Of a stretch of 64,000 bases of DNA, positions 44,132 to 52,506 are shown in pieces. The stretch comes from Oryzibacter oryziterrae. Its GTDB lineage: Bacteria > Pseudomonadota > Alphaproteobacteria > Rhizobiales > Pleomorphomonadaceae. The notes beneath the pieces are model-generated. The model saw only the letters and a list, made by a program, of their open reading frames with translations. It was not told the origin of the DNA and did not search any database. Each line of letters opens with the position of its first letter. Within the stretch, counting starts at the first letter, position 1. The stretch lies in the NCBI RefSeq assembly GCF_021864535.1, contig NZ_JAKJIC010000007.1:62001-126000 (forward strand), read 5' to 3'. The position numbers and the translations under genes are program-made.

Positions 44132-44689
44132 TCAGGCGTCTGCCGTATGGATATCGGGAGCATCGCCAGCCGAGGCTGCGGCGCCGAAATAGCCGAACGC
44201 GAACCTCGCCCGGTAGTCGGCGGCCCGATCCTCGTCGGTCCAGTTGAGCAGGAGATCGGCAAGGTCGCGCACGTTCGCAGCTCCGTCGAGGAGATCGACG
44301 GCGCGCCGGAACTGTCTGACGATCTCGTCATTGGCCTCGGCCTGCAACAAGCGCTTGAGGCGCAACGGCTTTAGCGGAGCATTCTCGCCTCCTGCCCCCA
44401 ACGCTGGCCCGACCCGCTCCTTGCGGTCCTCCCGCACATGGGCAAGAACCAGAGCGACCCGCATGGCCAAGACCATGTTGTCGAGCCGATACTGGGTGGA
44501 GAACAGCCGTCGGTAGAGATCCATGATGGTCTCGTCGGCCGGCAGCTCGTCGGGTCGAGCCCGCCGCAAGCGCGCAAGGGCTGCCCGGTCGGCGCGCGGG
44601 TTGGGCTTACCGCCACGCGTGTCCTGCAACTCGCGCCACCAGAGCGCAGCCTTGTCGGCAGGCTTCAAAGTCGATTCGGGTTCACTCAT
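44132..44689 (-). CDS. cse2: Cascade small subunit Cse2 (Cas11e)
   Basis: The 185-residue alpha-helical small subunit, present as a dimer in Cascade, that stabilises the R-loop. It shows the Cse2 features WWRELQDTRGGKPNPRADRAALARLRRA at the start and the C-terminal FRRAVDLLD...DLLLNWTDEDR region. It overlaps the end of cse1 by eight bases. The 28-bp gap before cas7e is filled by the cas7e ribosome site. Confidence 0.93.
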   Translation of the reverse strand: MSEPESTLKPADKAALWWRELQDTRGGKPNPRADRAALARLRRARPDELPADETIMDLYRRLFSTQYRLDNMVLAMRVALVLAHVREDRKERVGPALGAGGENAPLKPLRLKRLLQAEANDEIVRQFRRAVDLLDGAANVRDLADLLLNWTDEDRAADYRARFAFGYFGAAASAGDAPDIHTADA

Positions 44690-46334
44690 TTTGCGCCTCC
44701 CTTTTGGCCTTCTTGGCTTGCTTCGGCGGCTCCGCGCCGGTCACTGCCTTGACGATGTTGCGGCCCGACGGCCCATGCCCGCTCAGTGCAGCAGCTACAA
44801 TCCGCCGGGCATCGGCGATATGCTGAAATGCCTTGATGTCGGCGATCATCACCACAGCCTTGGCGTCCACATGTGCATCGAAGACGTCCAACGCCTTTGG
44901 TGCCAGCGTCCGCTCAAGCCAGAGCTTGCCGAGATCCACAAGCAGTTCAGGGTGCTCCTCGTCATCGGAGGTTGCCTCGATGGCTTCGAGCCCTGCGGAC
45001 AGGCGCCCGAAGAAGGCGCTTTCGGTTTGCTTGAAGAAGGTCTCGCGGATCAGATCGAGCCCGCTGACATTGCCTTGATAGGCGGCCTTGATCTGGCCGA
45101 TCAACAGGCTCGCCACCTCCGTGGCTCCGTCGACCATGCGCGCCGCCAAGATGGCCAGCTTGTCGCGCTTGCGATCGGATGACGCCACAAGGAACGGCAT
45201 CTCGGTCTCCACGAAGCCGCGCGCCTTCATGTTGTCCATATCATAGCCGAACAGGGACAGGCGCTTCGAGCCCTGGAGGCGTCGCTTTGCAGCCACCACA
45301 CAGCTGGCCGGACTGGCCCTCGGTCCCTCCTGCACGTATCCCAGCCATTGGCGATAGGCGATGCCGCCGGGCTGCGGATGAACGGGCAACAGCTCGACGT
45401 CGCCCGGCTTCACCCGGTAGTAGGGCGTCAGCGGATGACGGACGGCCGCATAGTTCACGCCGTAGGGGCGAGTTCGATAATTGCGCACGATGACCGGCTC
45501 GACCTCGCCGGTGATGTCGCAGGGCAAACCATCGACATTGTCTTCGAAGACGAGATTGATGCGGCGCGGCATGCCCCAGAAACACTGAACCGGATGCATG
45601 TCCGATCCCGTAGTCACTACGCCCGATTTGTCGGACAGACGGGTGTCGCCGAGCCAGGGAAAAGCCGCTTCAGGCGTTTCCAGTGGCTCGCCATGTTCGA
45701 GGGCATCATGCAGCCTCGTCACGTTGAGCCAGAGCTTGTGCCAGAGCGTGGCGTGAACGGTGTCGTCCTGCCCTGGCAGCGCAAGCGAGGTCAAGGGGCC
45801 ACCGCCGCGCAGACTGGTCCGATGGCCGGCACCACCGGCGGGGGCGAAAGCCTGCAAGGCATAGAGTGCCATGGCTGCTGTCCTGCGTCCCAGCACCTGC
45901 ACCTGGCCCCGCTTGACGAACAGATCGGCGTTGTTCTTTTCGGTGTTCGACCCCGGTTGATCGATCAGCAGTCCCGCGATCGGACTCACTTCGTTGCCAA
46001 GATCACCGCGATCCTGAAGAAAGCGGGGACCAGACCCATCGAGGGAAAAGGCCGAGGCAAACGGGTCAAACCGTGCACTCAGGTCAGTCGGAGATGGTGG
46101 CTGATCCCACCGAAGCTTCCAGTCGTCATCATCTTCGGGCGGGCACGCGGTTGCCAGAAGACCGATCAGAAACTCCAGACTTGCGCCGCGAAAATCGGCA
46201 CGCGGCCAGACGATGTCAGTGACCGGGTCATCTGCGGCATCGATCGTCAGTTCGGAAGGACGGATCCATCGTCGCTGACGCGAACGGGTGACGACGGGAA
46301 TCCAGGGATCGTGGACGAGATTGAATGAGGGCAT
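44682..46334 (-). CDS. cse1: Cascade large subunit Cse1 (Cas8e)
   Basis: The 550-residue large subunit that reads the PAM and recruits Cas3. The start FNLVHDPWIPVV is the hallmark of CasA/Cse1, followed by a region with conserved segments such as SLEFLIGLLATA, GDLGNEVSPIAGLLIDQPGSNTEKNNADLFV and AGHRTSLRGGGPLT. The ATG at 46334 with GGGGA just upstream was chosen over the TTG at 46346. It heads the cse1-cas2 operon, about 350 bp behind the predicted promoter that the mini-array RNA is expected to target. Confidence 0.95.
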   Translation of the reverse strand: MPSFNLVHDPWIPVVTRSRQRRWIRPSELTIDAADDPVTDIVWPRADFRGASLEFLIGLLATACPPEDDDDWKLRWDQPPSPTDLSARFDPFASAFSLDGSGPRFLQDRGDLGNEVSPIAGLLIDQPGSNTEKNNADLFVKRGQVQVLGRRTAAMALYALQAFAPAGGAGHRTSLRGGGPLTSLALPGQDDTVHATLWHKLWLNVTRLHDALEHGEPLETPEAAFPWLGDTRLSDKSGVVTTGSDMHPVQCFWGMPRRINLVFEDNVDGLPCDITGEVEPVIVRNYRTRPYGVNYAAVRHPLTPYYRVKPGDVELLPVHPQPGGIAYRQWLGYVQEGPRASPASCVVAAKRRLQGSKRLSLFGYDMDNMKARGFVETEMPFLVASSDRKRDKLAILAARMVDGATEVASLLIGQIKAAYQGNVSGLDLIRETFFKQTESAFFGRLSAGLEAIEATSDDEEHPELLVDLGKLWLERTLAPKALDVFDAHVDAKAVVMIADIKAFQHIADARRIVAAALSGHGPSGRNIVKAVTGAEPPKQAKKAKREAQNE

Positions 46335-46410
46335 AATAATCCCCAAACGCCAGCGCGAGGGCTAAGCGAGAAGCAAAGAGTTGATTTTTCAAAAGAAAGA
46401 TGGGATAAAT

Positions 46411-46446
46411 GCCGTATGGGAGAAGGGCCTCCCCCTCCCATACGGC
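46411..46446 (-). promoter_or_regulatory. 12-bp hairpin in the cse1 5' leader
   Basis: GCCGTATGGGAG (46411-46422) and its exact complement CTCCCATACGGC (46435-46446) form a 12-bp stem with a 12-base loop, about 77 bp before the cse1 ATG. No T-run follows on the minus strand. It may attenuate transcription or control access to the cse1 start. Confidence 0.5.
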
Positions 46447-46659
46447 TCAACCTAACAACACAGGCTTGAGCCACATAGCCATCACTCCTGACTTCGGAAA
46501 GCTCCGATCTTGAGCTGGCGGCTTGGAGCCGGTCAAAGTTTGCAGACCTACAGCCGGCATCCACCCATTAAAGGCGTTGCGTGCACTTTTATCGAGTGTT
46601 AGCGACGCCTTTTATCGTTTGAGCATGTATTTTGAGTCTCGTCAAGCGCCAGACTAACT

Positions 46660-46721
46660 TTTATTCTCGTCGCTTAAGCTTCTCGCACTAGCTTATAAAG
46701 GTACCTACCCGCGAATCTCAT
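46660..46721 (-). promoter_or_regulatory. Predicted cse1-operon promoter with crRNA-like target
   Basis: On the minus strand ATGAGA (46721-46716), an 18-base spacer and TATAAG (46697-46692) make a plausible promoter, with transcription expected near 46685. AAG, the classical I-E PAM, is the last three bases of the -10 box. The next bases, CTAGT-G-CGAG (46691-46682), match the start of the mini-array spacer, CTAGT-C-CGAG, at nine of ten positions; position 6 is the mismatch. A 32-base protospacer would reach 46660. Cascade loaded with this RNA would cover the -10 box and start site. Confidence 0.6.
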
Positions 46722-46809
46722 ATTGTCTCAACCTAGTATTAACTATTTAAGTTTGTAAAAAACAACTTGTGGTTGTTCATAATCTATCTCGATAGGCAGA
46801 GGTGTCTAG

Positions 46810-46862
46810 AAATGCGTTTCCTCGGAGGCAACTTGGCTCCGCAGCCCAAAGGAAACGCATTT
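46810..46862 (-). terminator. Strong hairpin downstream of the mini-array
   Basis: AAATGCGTTTCC (46810-46821) and GGAAACGCATTT (46851-46862) form a perfect 12-bp stem; within the loop, CGGAG and CTCCG add a second stem. On the minus strand it lies 27 bp past the second degenerate repeat and is followed by CTAG after TTT. It is a likely terminator of the mini-array RNA. Confidence 0.55.
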
Positions 46863-46888
46863 TCTCAAAAATCGATCCAATCGGTATG

Positions 46889-46970
46889 CAGCTCATCCCC
46901 GCGTGCGCGGGGAACACTCGGACGCTCAGGCCACTCGGACTAGCGGTTCAGCCCCAAAATGGGGAACGAG
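46889..46970 (-). ncRNA. crRNA-like mini-array (CreR/CreA-like)
   Basis: Two degenerate copies of the CRISPR repeat flank one short spacer, in the same direction as the main array. In transcription order: a 27-nt repeat (46970-46944) with a reduced CCCC-ATTTT-GGGG hairpin and the handle CTGAACCG; a 26-nt spacer (46943-46918) beginning CTAGTCCGAG; and a 29-nt repeat (46917-46889) with a CCCCGC/GCGGGG stem. Cas6e should process it into a crRNA-like RNA. Its spacer start matches the cse1 promoter next to an AAG PAM. Short spacer, degenerate repeats, and a place between cas3 and cse1 match crRNA-like Cas regulators, not immunity. Confidence 0.75.
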
Positions 46971-46972
46971 TA

Positions 46973-47001
46973 AATCTAGATTAGTATAATTCGCGGATCA
47001 A
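46973..47001 (-). promoter_or_regulatory. Possible promoter of the mini-array
   Basis: TTGATC (47001-46996), 17 bases, TAGATT (46978-46973) on the minus strand; transcription would start near 46966, in the first degenerate repeat. TATACT (46988-46983) is an alternative -10 box but has no good -35. The site is in the 67-bp gap after the cas3 stop. Confidence 0.4.
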
Positions 47002-47037
47002 CCCCGAGACCTCGCCAAGAGTTGCTTACTAAATATT

Positions 47038-49740
47038 CTATCCTTGGTTGACGACATCTTTGAACACAAGCCCAAACACAGGGTCGCAAGAAACGCTCAC
47101 CGAAGCAGTGCGCTTAATTGCACTGCCCTCAAATGTACCACTGCTAACTAGCCCCACCAATGGGAGCACCACACATCCGGCCATCTCCCCCCACGCGCGC
47201 TCCAGCCTTCCGGCCGCTCGATCAATATCGGCGGCGTAGGTTCCGCGCCCGGTGGCGCGGCTCTTGCGCACGGCCACCTCCGATTGCGCCCACAGATGCT
47301 CGACCTCGCGCGGCGTCATAGAGGCATCTATGTCGCCAGCCCAAGGCTGTAGTGATGCGCCATCCCAGCGAGCGAGCCGGAAGATGGTCCGCTCCTCGCC
47401 TGTTCGGGTGGGCGTATGAATCTCCGGGTTCCAAGCAGCCTCCTGAGCATAGCCCTCACGGAATTTCAGGAGGTTCATGCCGGCAAAGCTCTTCTCACCG
47501 GCAGCCTTGCCCTCCGCGTCGAGGCGGCTGCGCTCAAGGGCCTTTGGCGCCCTGTCCAGCGCGTCGAGGGCATAGACTGCCTCGACCATGGGACGCACGC
47601 TCTCCGGCGATACGATTTTCCCATGCGCGAACAGAACTTTAGCGGTCTGCCACATCAATGCGTGATTGCCGTAGACATAGGATGTTCCGCGCAGCGAAGA
47701 CGACAGCCAGTCAGCCGCAACCTCGTCCTTCGGTTCCGGCGAGATCACCAGCAGGCGGGGCGAGGTCACCGCGCGGGCGCGCCCGCCGTGCCGCCACAGG
47801 CGCCCTGCCCGCTGGATCAAGAGATCGATCGGCGCCAGATCGCTGATCATGACGTCGAAGTCGACGTCGATCGACTGTTCGATTACCTGCGAGGCGACGA
47901 TTACCCGGCCGCGTCGATCCTCAACTGTAGACGCCGGACCAAAGCGGGCGACGACATCGGTCTCGATCTTCTGGCGGTCGCACATGGCAAATCTGGCATG
48001 AAAGACGATCGCTTCAAGGCCCCGCTCGCGCAAGGCGGCATGCGCGGCCAGAACATCGTCGACTGTGTTGCGGATCAAGGCGACGCATGCGCCCCGATCG
48101 ACAGCCGCGGCGATTGCCTCAATGGCGGCTTCAACAGTTGCGAGGCGTTCAACCTCGACCGTTCGCGGCAAGCCCATGCGAGGAGCGAGCGGCGCCTGGG
48201 TTGCAGCGCCCTCCCGGTCGATCGTGGAGAATAGGGGATAGTTGGGCATCCAGGGCACGGCCGCTCCTCGTAGCCCCCGACCCAACCGCCAGGCATTAAC
48301 CAATCGGTCCTTAACGCGCGCCGGCAAGGTTGCCGACAGCGCAATGACGGAACCGCCACGCCCACTGTGAAACTCCACAAGCCGGGCAAGCTCCTCCCCT
48401 TCATAAGCACCATAAGCATGAATTTCGTCCAGGATCAGAACCTTGCGAGCCAAACCCAACATGCGCAGCGCCGCGAACTTGACCGGCAATACCGAAAGGA
48501 AGGCCTGATCAATTGTTCCCACGCCGACTTCGGCAAAGACCGAGCGACGGCGATCGGATCCGATCCATCCGGCGCAGGAGGCCGATGCGGTCACGTCGTC
48601 ATCCACATTGCCACCGTAGGAAACTTCGGGGCGACCGACATCGAGAATGCTCTCCTGAAATCCTTCATGCAGTGCGGCACTGCCGTGCGCTAGTGCCAGA
48701 GACGGTTTGGCCTCCTCGGCGAACAGACGGCGATAGATTGGGCCGAGGCGCGCATACATGGCATTGGCCGTAGCTTGGGTCGGTAACGCGACAAAGATGC
48801 CGTCGGCGCGTCCCTCCTGAAGAAGCCGATGGGCCAGGATCAGTGCAGCTTCGGTCTTGCCTGCGCCGGTCAGATCTTCGACCAGATAGAACGCACCGCC
48901 GTCCGGCAGCACACAGCCTTGCATATGCGCCTGCAATGGGCTGGGCTGTTCGCGACGCCCGGTCAAAGCGGCAAAGCCGGAGTTGAGGCTCGCTGGTGTC
49001 AGCTGCAGGCCGGCCGCAGCCACCGCCGCACGGGCGCGCGGCTGGGCAATGTCTTCCCAATAGTTGTCGATCTCGACATCGGGCGTCTCATAATGGAAGA
49101 ACTGCTGATTGGATCCGATCCAATCGGCCAGGTTGATCACACCAGCGATGGCCCAGGAGACGCGTTTGGCAGCGGCTTGGTTCAGCTCGCCAACATATGC
49201 ATCACCGCCAATAACTTCCAAAGCCGCTTGAGCATATTCGAGCGCGCAGGCGATGGCCTTGCGACCAATCTCGTCTTCGTTGCAGGGCTCGATGGGCGCA
49301 GTGGGGCGGCCATGGTGCCCGGCAACGGCAATAGCGACCTCTCGCCGCGCATAGTCGCCCAGGCGAGGCGCCAGCACCTCCCACAACGACGTAAAATCGG
49401 ATCGCAACAGCAGTGTGCAGCCGATGGCCGTATGGTCACCGAGACGCGCGGATACAGGCTTGCCGGCCAGGGCCGGAAAGCACTGCGGCACCTTGACCTG
49501 AAAACCGAACGCGAACTTTCCAAGGTCATGCAACGCCGCAAGACGCACGATAAACCGCCGCGCGGTCGTTTCGTCTGCGCCGGTCGGCGCGGCCAAGAGG
49601 GCGACCAACCACGGCATCTGATCTAGCAGAATTGACGTGACAGCAGCTACATCCAGGCTATGCCAAGCGATCGGGTGCCAGGGAACTCCCCGGATATCCA
49701 GAGGTTGGGCTTTGCCCCAAAAGAGCATGTAGTCCAGCAT
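47038..49740 (-). CDS. cas3: CRISPR helicase-nuclease Cas3
   Basis: The 900-residue effector that degrades DNA bound by Cascade. The N-terminal HD nuclease domain has H27 (WHSLD), H71-D72 (ALHDLGKF), the HTAIG segment and GHHGRP. The superfamily 2 helicase has Walker A DLTGAGKTEAA (291-296), the DEIH-box LILDEIHAYG, SAT-type LSATLP, and QVIEQSIDVDFDV with QRAGRLWR. All nuclease and helicase motifs are present. It is transcribed apart from cse1, with the mini-array between them, so Cas3 could be made when Cascade is repressed or the reverse. Confidence 0.96.
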   Translation of the reverse strand: MLDYMLFWGKAQPLDIRGVPWHPIAWHSLDVAAVTSILLDQMPWLVALLAAPTGADETTARRFIVRLAALHDLGKFAFGFQVKVPQCFPALAGKPVSARLGDHTAIGCTLLLRSDFTSLWEVLAPRLGDYARREVAIAVAGHHGRPTAPIEPCNEDEIGRKAIACALEYAQAALEVIGGDAYVGELNQAAAKRVSWAIAGVINLADWIGSNQQFFHYETPDVEIDNYWEDIAQPRARAAVAAAGLQLTPASLNSGFAALTGRREQPSPLQAHMQGCVLPDGGAFYLVEDLTGAGKTEAALILAHRLLQEGRADGIFVALPTQATANAMYARLGPIYRRLFAEEAKPSLALAHGSAALHEGFQESILDVGRPEVSYGGNVDDDVTASASCAGWIGSDRRRSVFAEVGVGTIDQAFLSVLPVKFAALRMLGLARKVLILDEIHAYGAYEGEELARLVEFHSGRGGSVIALSATLPARVKDRLVNAWRLGRGLRGAAVPWMPNYPLFSTIDREGAATQAPLAPRMGLPRTVEVERLATVEAAIEAIAAAVDRGACVALIRNTVDDVLAAHAALRERGLEAIVFHARFAMCDRQKIETDVVARFGPASTVEDRRGRVIVASQVIEQSIDVDFDVMISDLAPIDLLIQRAGRLWRHGGRARAVTSPRLLVISPEPKDEVAADWLSSSLRGTSYVYGNHALMWQTAKVLFAHGKIVSPESVRPMVEAVYALDALDRAPKALERSRLDAEGKAAGEKSFAGMNLLKFREGYAQEAAWNPEIHTPTRTGEERTIFRLARWDGASLQPWAGDIDASMTPREVEHLWAQSEVAVRKSRATGRGTYAADIDRAAGRLERAWGEMAGCVVLPLVGLVSSGTFEGSAIKRTASVSVSCDPVFGLVFKDVVNQG

Positions 49741-49913
49741 GCCAACACCCGAAGCATACAGAATGAGAGCGTTACGCCAATGCCAACTGTATCCCAGAAT
49801 TTCGGCGCGTAGACAGTTTCAAGATGCAAAAAACTTTCCGAGGAGATCCCGCGACAGGATCGAAATATCGGAGAGTTACAGTCGAGATTGCGCTTCTTAG
49901 CAAGGCCACACCA

Positions 49914-50582
49914 TCACTCCTGTCTCCGCCTAAACGCCCTCCGCCGCATCTCCCGCGCCTTCAACACCTCCGCCTTCTCGCCGCGCAAACTTTGCGAACA
50001 GCCCCAGCGCGCACCGAAGATCGTGCCGCCCTTGACCCGTCGCCAGGCTGCTCGGAAGTTTGCGCGGTGGTCCATCTGCTTGGCCATGTAGTGCAAAGCC
50101 GAGTGCAGCTTGCCGTCCTCGGCCTTGCTGATCCGGTAACTGGCCGCCGCGATCTGGATTTCGTTTCCGGGTAGCCAGGCATTCGCGAGCCGTTTGAACT
50201 TCCGAAACAGGTGCCTGGGCACATGCGCCAGGATGTGCAGATGCTCACCCGTGTTATCGACACCGATCTCGCGCGCCCAGATGTAGACGATCGGAAAGCC
50301 TTCGCGCCGAGCAAATTGGCCGAGATTGTCGAGGATGCGCCGGTTGGCGTCCGCCTTGTCCTGAGGCGACAAGGCATCGAAATCGAAGATGTTCACTGTG
50401 ACAAAGGCCGTGAGCGGCGCGCCAATCTTGGCAGCGTGGTGCCATAGATGATCCATGGCGCGAACGTCGTCGCCCGTCAGGGCTTTGACGGGTCGGCGAA
50501 CATGCATGACATGAACTCTTGAAGTGGGCTTTTCGGGAAAGACGCGCAGGGGAGCGCATAACCAATTGAGAAAATTGGCCAA
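49914..50582 (-). CDS. HUH-like replication-initiator-type protein
   Basis: A 222-residue basic protein, not confidently assigned to a named family. The segment GEHLHILAHVP holds an H-x-H pattern after WAREIGVDNT, and HYMAKQM offers a tyrosine with a nearby lysine; this is the layout of HUH single-strand endonucleases such as rolling-circle Rep or inovirus Gp2-like proteins. The frame opens with TTG at 50582; ATG at 50507 (MHVRRPVKALTG) is another start. It lies with the AlpA-like and integrase genes at the island right end, which suggests a role in island replication or transfer. A 173-bp gap separates it from cas3. Confidence 0.5.
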   Translation of the reverse strand: MANFLNWLCAPLRVFPEKPTSRVHVMHVRRPVKALTGDDVRAMDHLWHHAAKIGAPLTAFVTVNIFDFDALSPQDKADANRRILDNLGQFARREGFPIVYIWAREIGVDNTGEHLHILAHVPRHLFRKFKRLANAWLPGNEIQIAAASYRISKAEDGKLHSALHYMAKQMDHRANFRAAWRRVKGGTIFGARWGCSQSLRGEKAEVLKAREMRRRAFRRRQE

Positions 50583-50800
50583 ATGCCAACGGCGAAGAAA
50601 ACTATCGCGTTGGACTTTTGACTGGCGGCCTCAGGCTGCCGAAGGCAGGGTTTGAGTACGCGGGTCTGCCTTCCCATCGTCGAAAGGAACTGGCCTGATG
50701 GGGGCTCTTGTCACCGGCCTGCCGCGGTGAGATACGCCTTGGGTGGGACGTCAAAGACGTCGTTACTTAGCCGTGAAATCTGGCGGCGATTGCCGCAGAT

Positions 50801-50989
50801 TCAACAACGCTTCTCAGCGTAAAACTTGAGCCAGGCTTCAGCGTCCTCGATCCTGATTCGCCGCAAGCCGCAGACCATGACGGAGCGCAAGCGCCCCGAA
50901 GCCATTTCCTTGAAAGCGGTCGTACGACCGATCGAATAGCGCTCAACGAAGTCGGCGACGGATAGCAGGCGCTTGGCATCCTGTGACAT
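50801..50989 (-). CDS. AlpA-like small DNA-binding protein
   Basis: A 62-residue helix-turn-helix protein: LLSVADFVERYSIGRTTAFKEMASGRLRSVMVCGLRRIRIEDAEAWLK has the MerR-type layout of AlpA/excisionase proteins, with the winged-helix and the W near the end. Such proteins control integrase expression or direct excision of P4-type elements. TTGGAG lies six bases before the ATG at 50989. It is followed by a 218-bp gap with no gene before the HUH-like gene. Confidence 0.8.
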   Translation of the reverse strand: MSQDAKRLLSVADFVERYSIGRTTAFKEMASGRLRSVMVCGLRRIRIEDAEAWLKFYAEKRC

Positions 50990-51065
50990 GTGGAAACTCC
51001 AATGCAAAAAGGCCACCAGCGGAATGCGGGCGGCCTTGGGTGATCACGTTGATTTGGGTAACAAA

Positions 51066-51093
51066 AAACCCGCGGTGCGGACACGGCGGGTTT
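51066..51093 (-). terminator. Rho-independent terminator after the integrase
   Basis: On the minus strand AAACCCGC pairs with GCGGGTTT around a 12-base loop, and the stem runs into TTTTTTG. It lies about 170 bp past the integrase stop codon and before the AlpA-like gene, separating the two transcripts. Confidence 0.75.
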
Positions 51094-51253
51094 CGTCAGG
51101 TCGCAATTGCGACGACAAAACAAATGAACCGCACGAGTGCTCAGATGTCAATCCGAATGTGGACGCGGATGAACACTTCTGTGCACGGACGGACAGTTTA
51201 TTGATTATAAAAGACTTTTTCTCTAGCTGCTTTCAACAAGCTCATTTTTCTTC

Positions 51254-51270
51254 CGATTATCATGGAAATG
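51254..51270 (-). repeat. Inverted copy of the HNH-flanking repeat
   Basis: On the minus strand CATTTCCATGATAATCG matches the core of the repeats at 28610 and 29742 (CATTTCC-A/G-TGATA-A/T-TC). It covers the stop codon of the integrase gene. Confidence 0.45.
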
Positions 51271-52492
51271 ATATTGCCTTACCGGGAAGAGCAATCACCT
51301 CCGCACCGCGCCGCATGATTTCGACGCGCCCAGCCCACCAATCCAACATGGCTCGACGTTCTTCAAGCAGCTCGTGCCGGGCATATCGGCCACGAATTGT
51401 CGAACCATCTTCATGCGCGAGCGCCTTCTCGATGGCGTCAACCGACCACTTACCGCTCTCGTTGGCCATGGTCGAAAAGCTGCTGCGGAAGCCGTGAGCA
51501 GTGTGTTGGCCACCGCCATATCCCAAGGCCGCCAAAGCGGCATTCAGCGTGTTCTCGCTGAGAGGGCGACCATTTCTTGCTCCAGGAAAGACGAGGGTGG
51601 TCCCAAGATCGGCATCATCGGCAAACTCAAGAAGCCGCTTGAAGATGGCCAGAGCCGCTTCGGACATCGGAATGACGTGATCCCTTCGCATCTTCATGCG
51701 CCGGGCTGGGATGCGCCATTCCCGCCTTTCCCAGTCGAGTTCACTCCATTGTGCCCCACGAACCTCACCAGGGCGAGTGGCGGTCAGGGCAAGGATCTCC
51801 AGGGCCGCACGGACCACGACGTTCGGATGGCTGGCGATGGCCCGCATAAGCGCGCCAAAACCTTCTGGGTCGACAATAGCATCACGCGGCTGGGCTGGAA
51901 CATTGATAAGGGCACCACGCAAATCACGCGTCGGATCAGCGGTGGCCCGCCCGGTGGCAATGGCATAGCGGCAAGCCTCGCCGATGATACCGCGCAGCTT
52001 GTGCGCTGTCTCATGGAAGCCTTGCCTCTCAACCGCGCGGAGAACCGTCAGAATCTCGACAGGCGTGAGGTCGGAGATTGGCCTCTGCATGAGCGGCTTT
52101 GCGTGGGCAATCCGCTTGCGCATTCCGGCGATGGTAGCTGGTGCCTTGCCTTCCCGCTGCTTCTTTCCGATCAGCTCCTCAACGATCACCGAGAAGGTCA
52201 CCGCGCTCGCTGCGACACGCTCGCGCTCCAGGCGCTGCTTTTCCTCGCTGGGATCTCTCCCGGCTGCCAGGACACCCAACGCTTCATTGCGTTTGCTGCG
52301 AGCCGCAGCCAAACCGACCTCAGGATATCGGCCAAGGGAAAGTAGCTTCTCGCGTCCTTCGAAGCGATATTTCCAGCGCCAAAGGATCGAACCGCTTGTG
52401 GCGACCTGTGCAAAAAGACCGTCGCCGTCGGTCACCTTGTAAGGCTTGTCCTTGGGCTTGAGCGAACGCAGCTTGGCATCAGAGAGCGGCAT
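51260..52492 (-). CDS. P4-type tyrosine integrase
   Basis: A 410-residue integrase that should insert the island at the tRNA-Leu 3' end. The N-terminal DUF4102-type arm-binding domain (MPLSDAKLRSLKPKDKPYKVTDGDGLFAQV) is followed by a core-binding domain and a catalytic domain with TATRPGEVRG, HTAHGFRSSFSTM and the C-terminal YARHELLEERRAMLDWWA carrying the nucleophile tyrosine. AAGGGGAA lies seven bases before the ATG at 52492, excluding the start at 52519. It sits beside the tRNA with ACCCCC arm-like repeats between them. It appears intact, so the island may still excise. Confidence 0.95.
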   Translation of the reverse strand: MPLSDAKLRSLKPKDKPYKVTDGDGLFAQVATSGSILWRWKYRFEGREKLLSLGRYPEVGLAAARSKRNEALGVLAAGRDPSEEKQRLERERVAASAVTFSVIVEELIGKKQREGKAPATIAGMRKRIAHAKPLMQRPISDLTPVEILTVLRAVERQGFHETAHKLRGIIGEACRYAIATGRATADPTRDLRGALINVPAQPRDAIVDPEGFGALMRAIASHPNVVVRAALEILALTATRPGEVRGAQWSELDWERREWRIPARRMKMRRDHVIPMSEAALAIFKRLLEFADDADLGTTLVFPGARNGRPLSENTLNAALAALGYGGGQHTAHGFRSSFSTMANESGKWSVDAIEKALAHEDGSTIRGRYARHELLEERRAMLDWWAGRVEIMRRGAEVIALPGKAISFP

Positions 52493-52506
52493 ACGTAGTT
52501 CCCCTT

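Noticed and set aside
46889-46970. Mini-array as a second ordinary CRISPR array
   Set aside because: Both repeats are degenerate, the spacer is 26 nt where all others are 32, and no leader precedes it. A regulatory RNA fits better.
46802-46984. A 60-codon plus-strand frame across the mini-array
   Set aside because: It runs antisense through the terminator hairpin and degenerate repeats, has no ribosome site and shows no protein family; the repeat structure explains the region.
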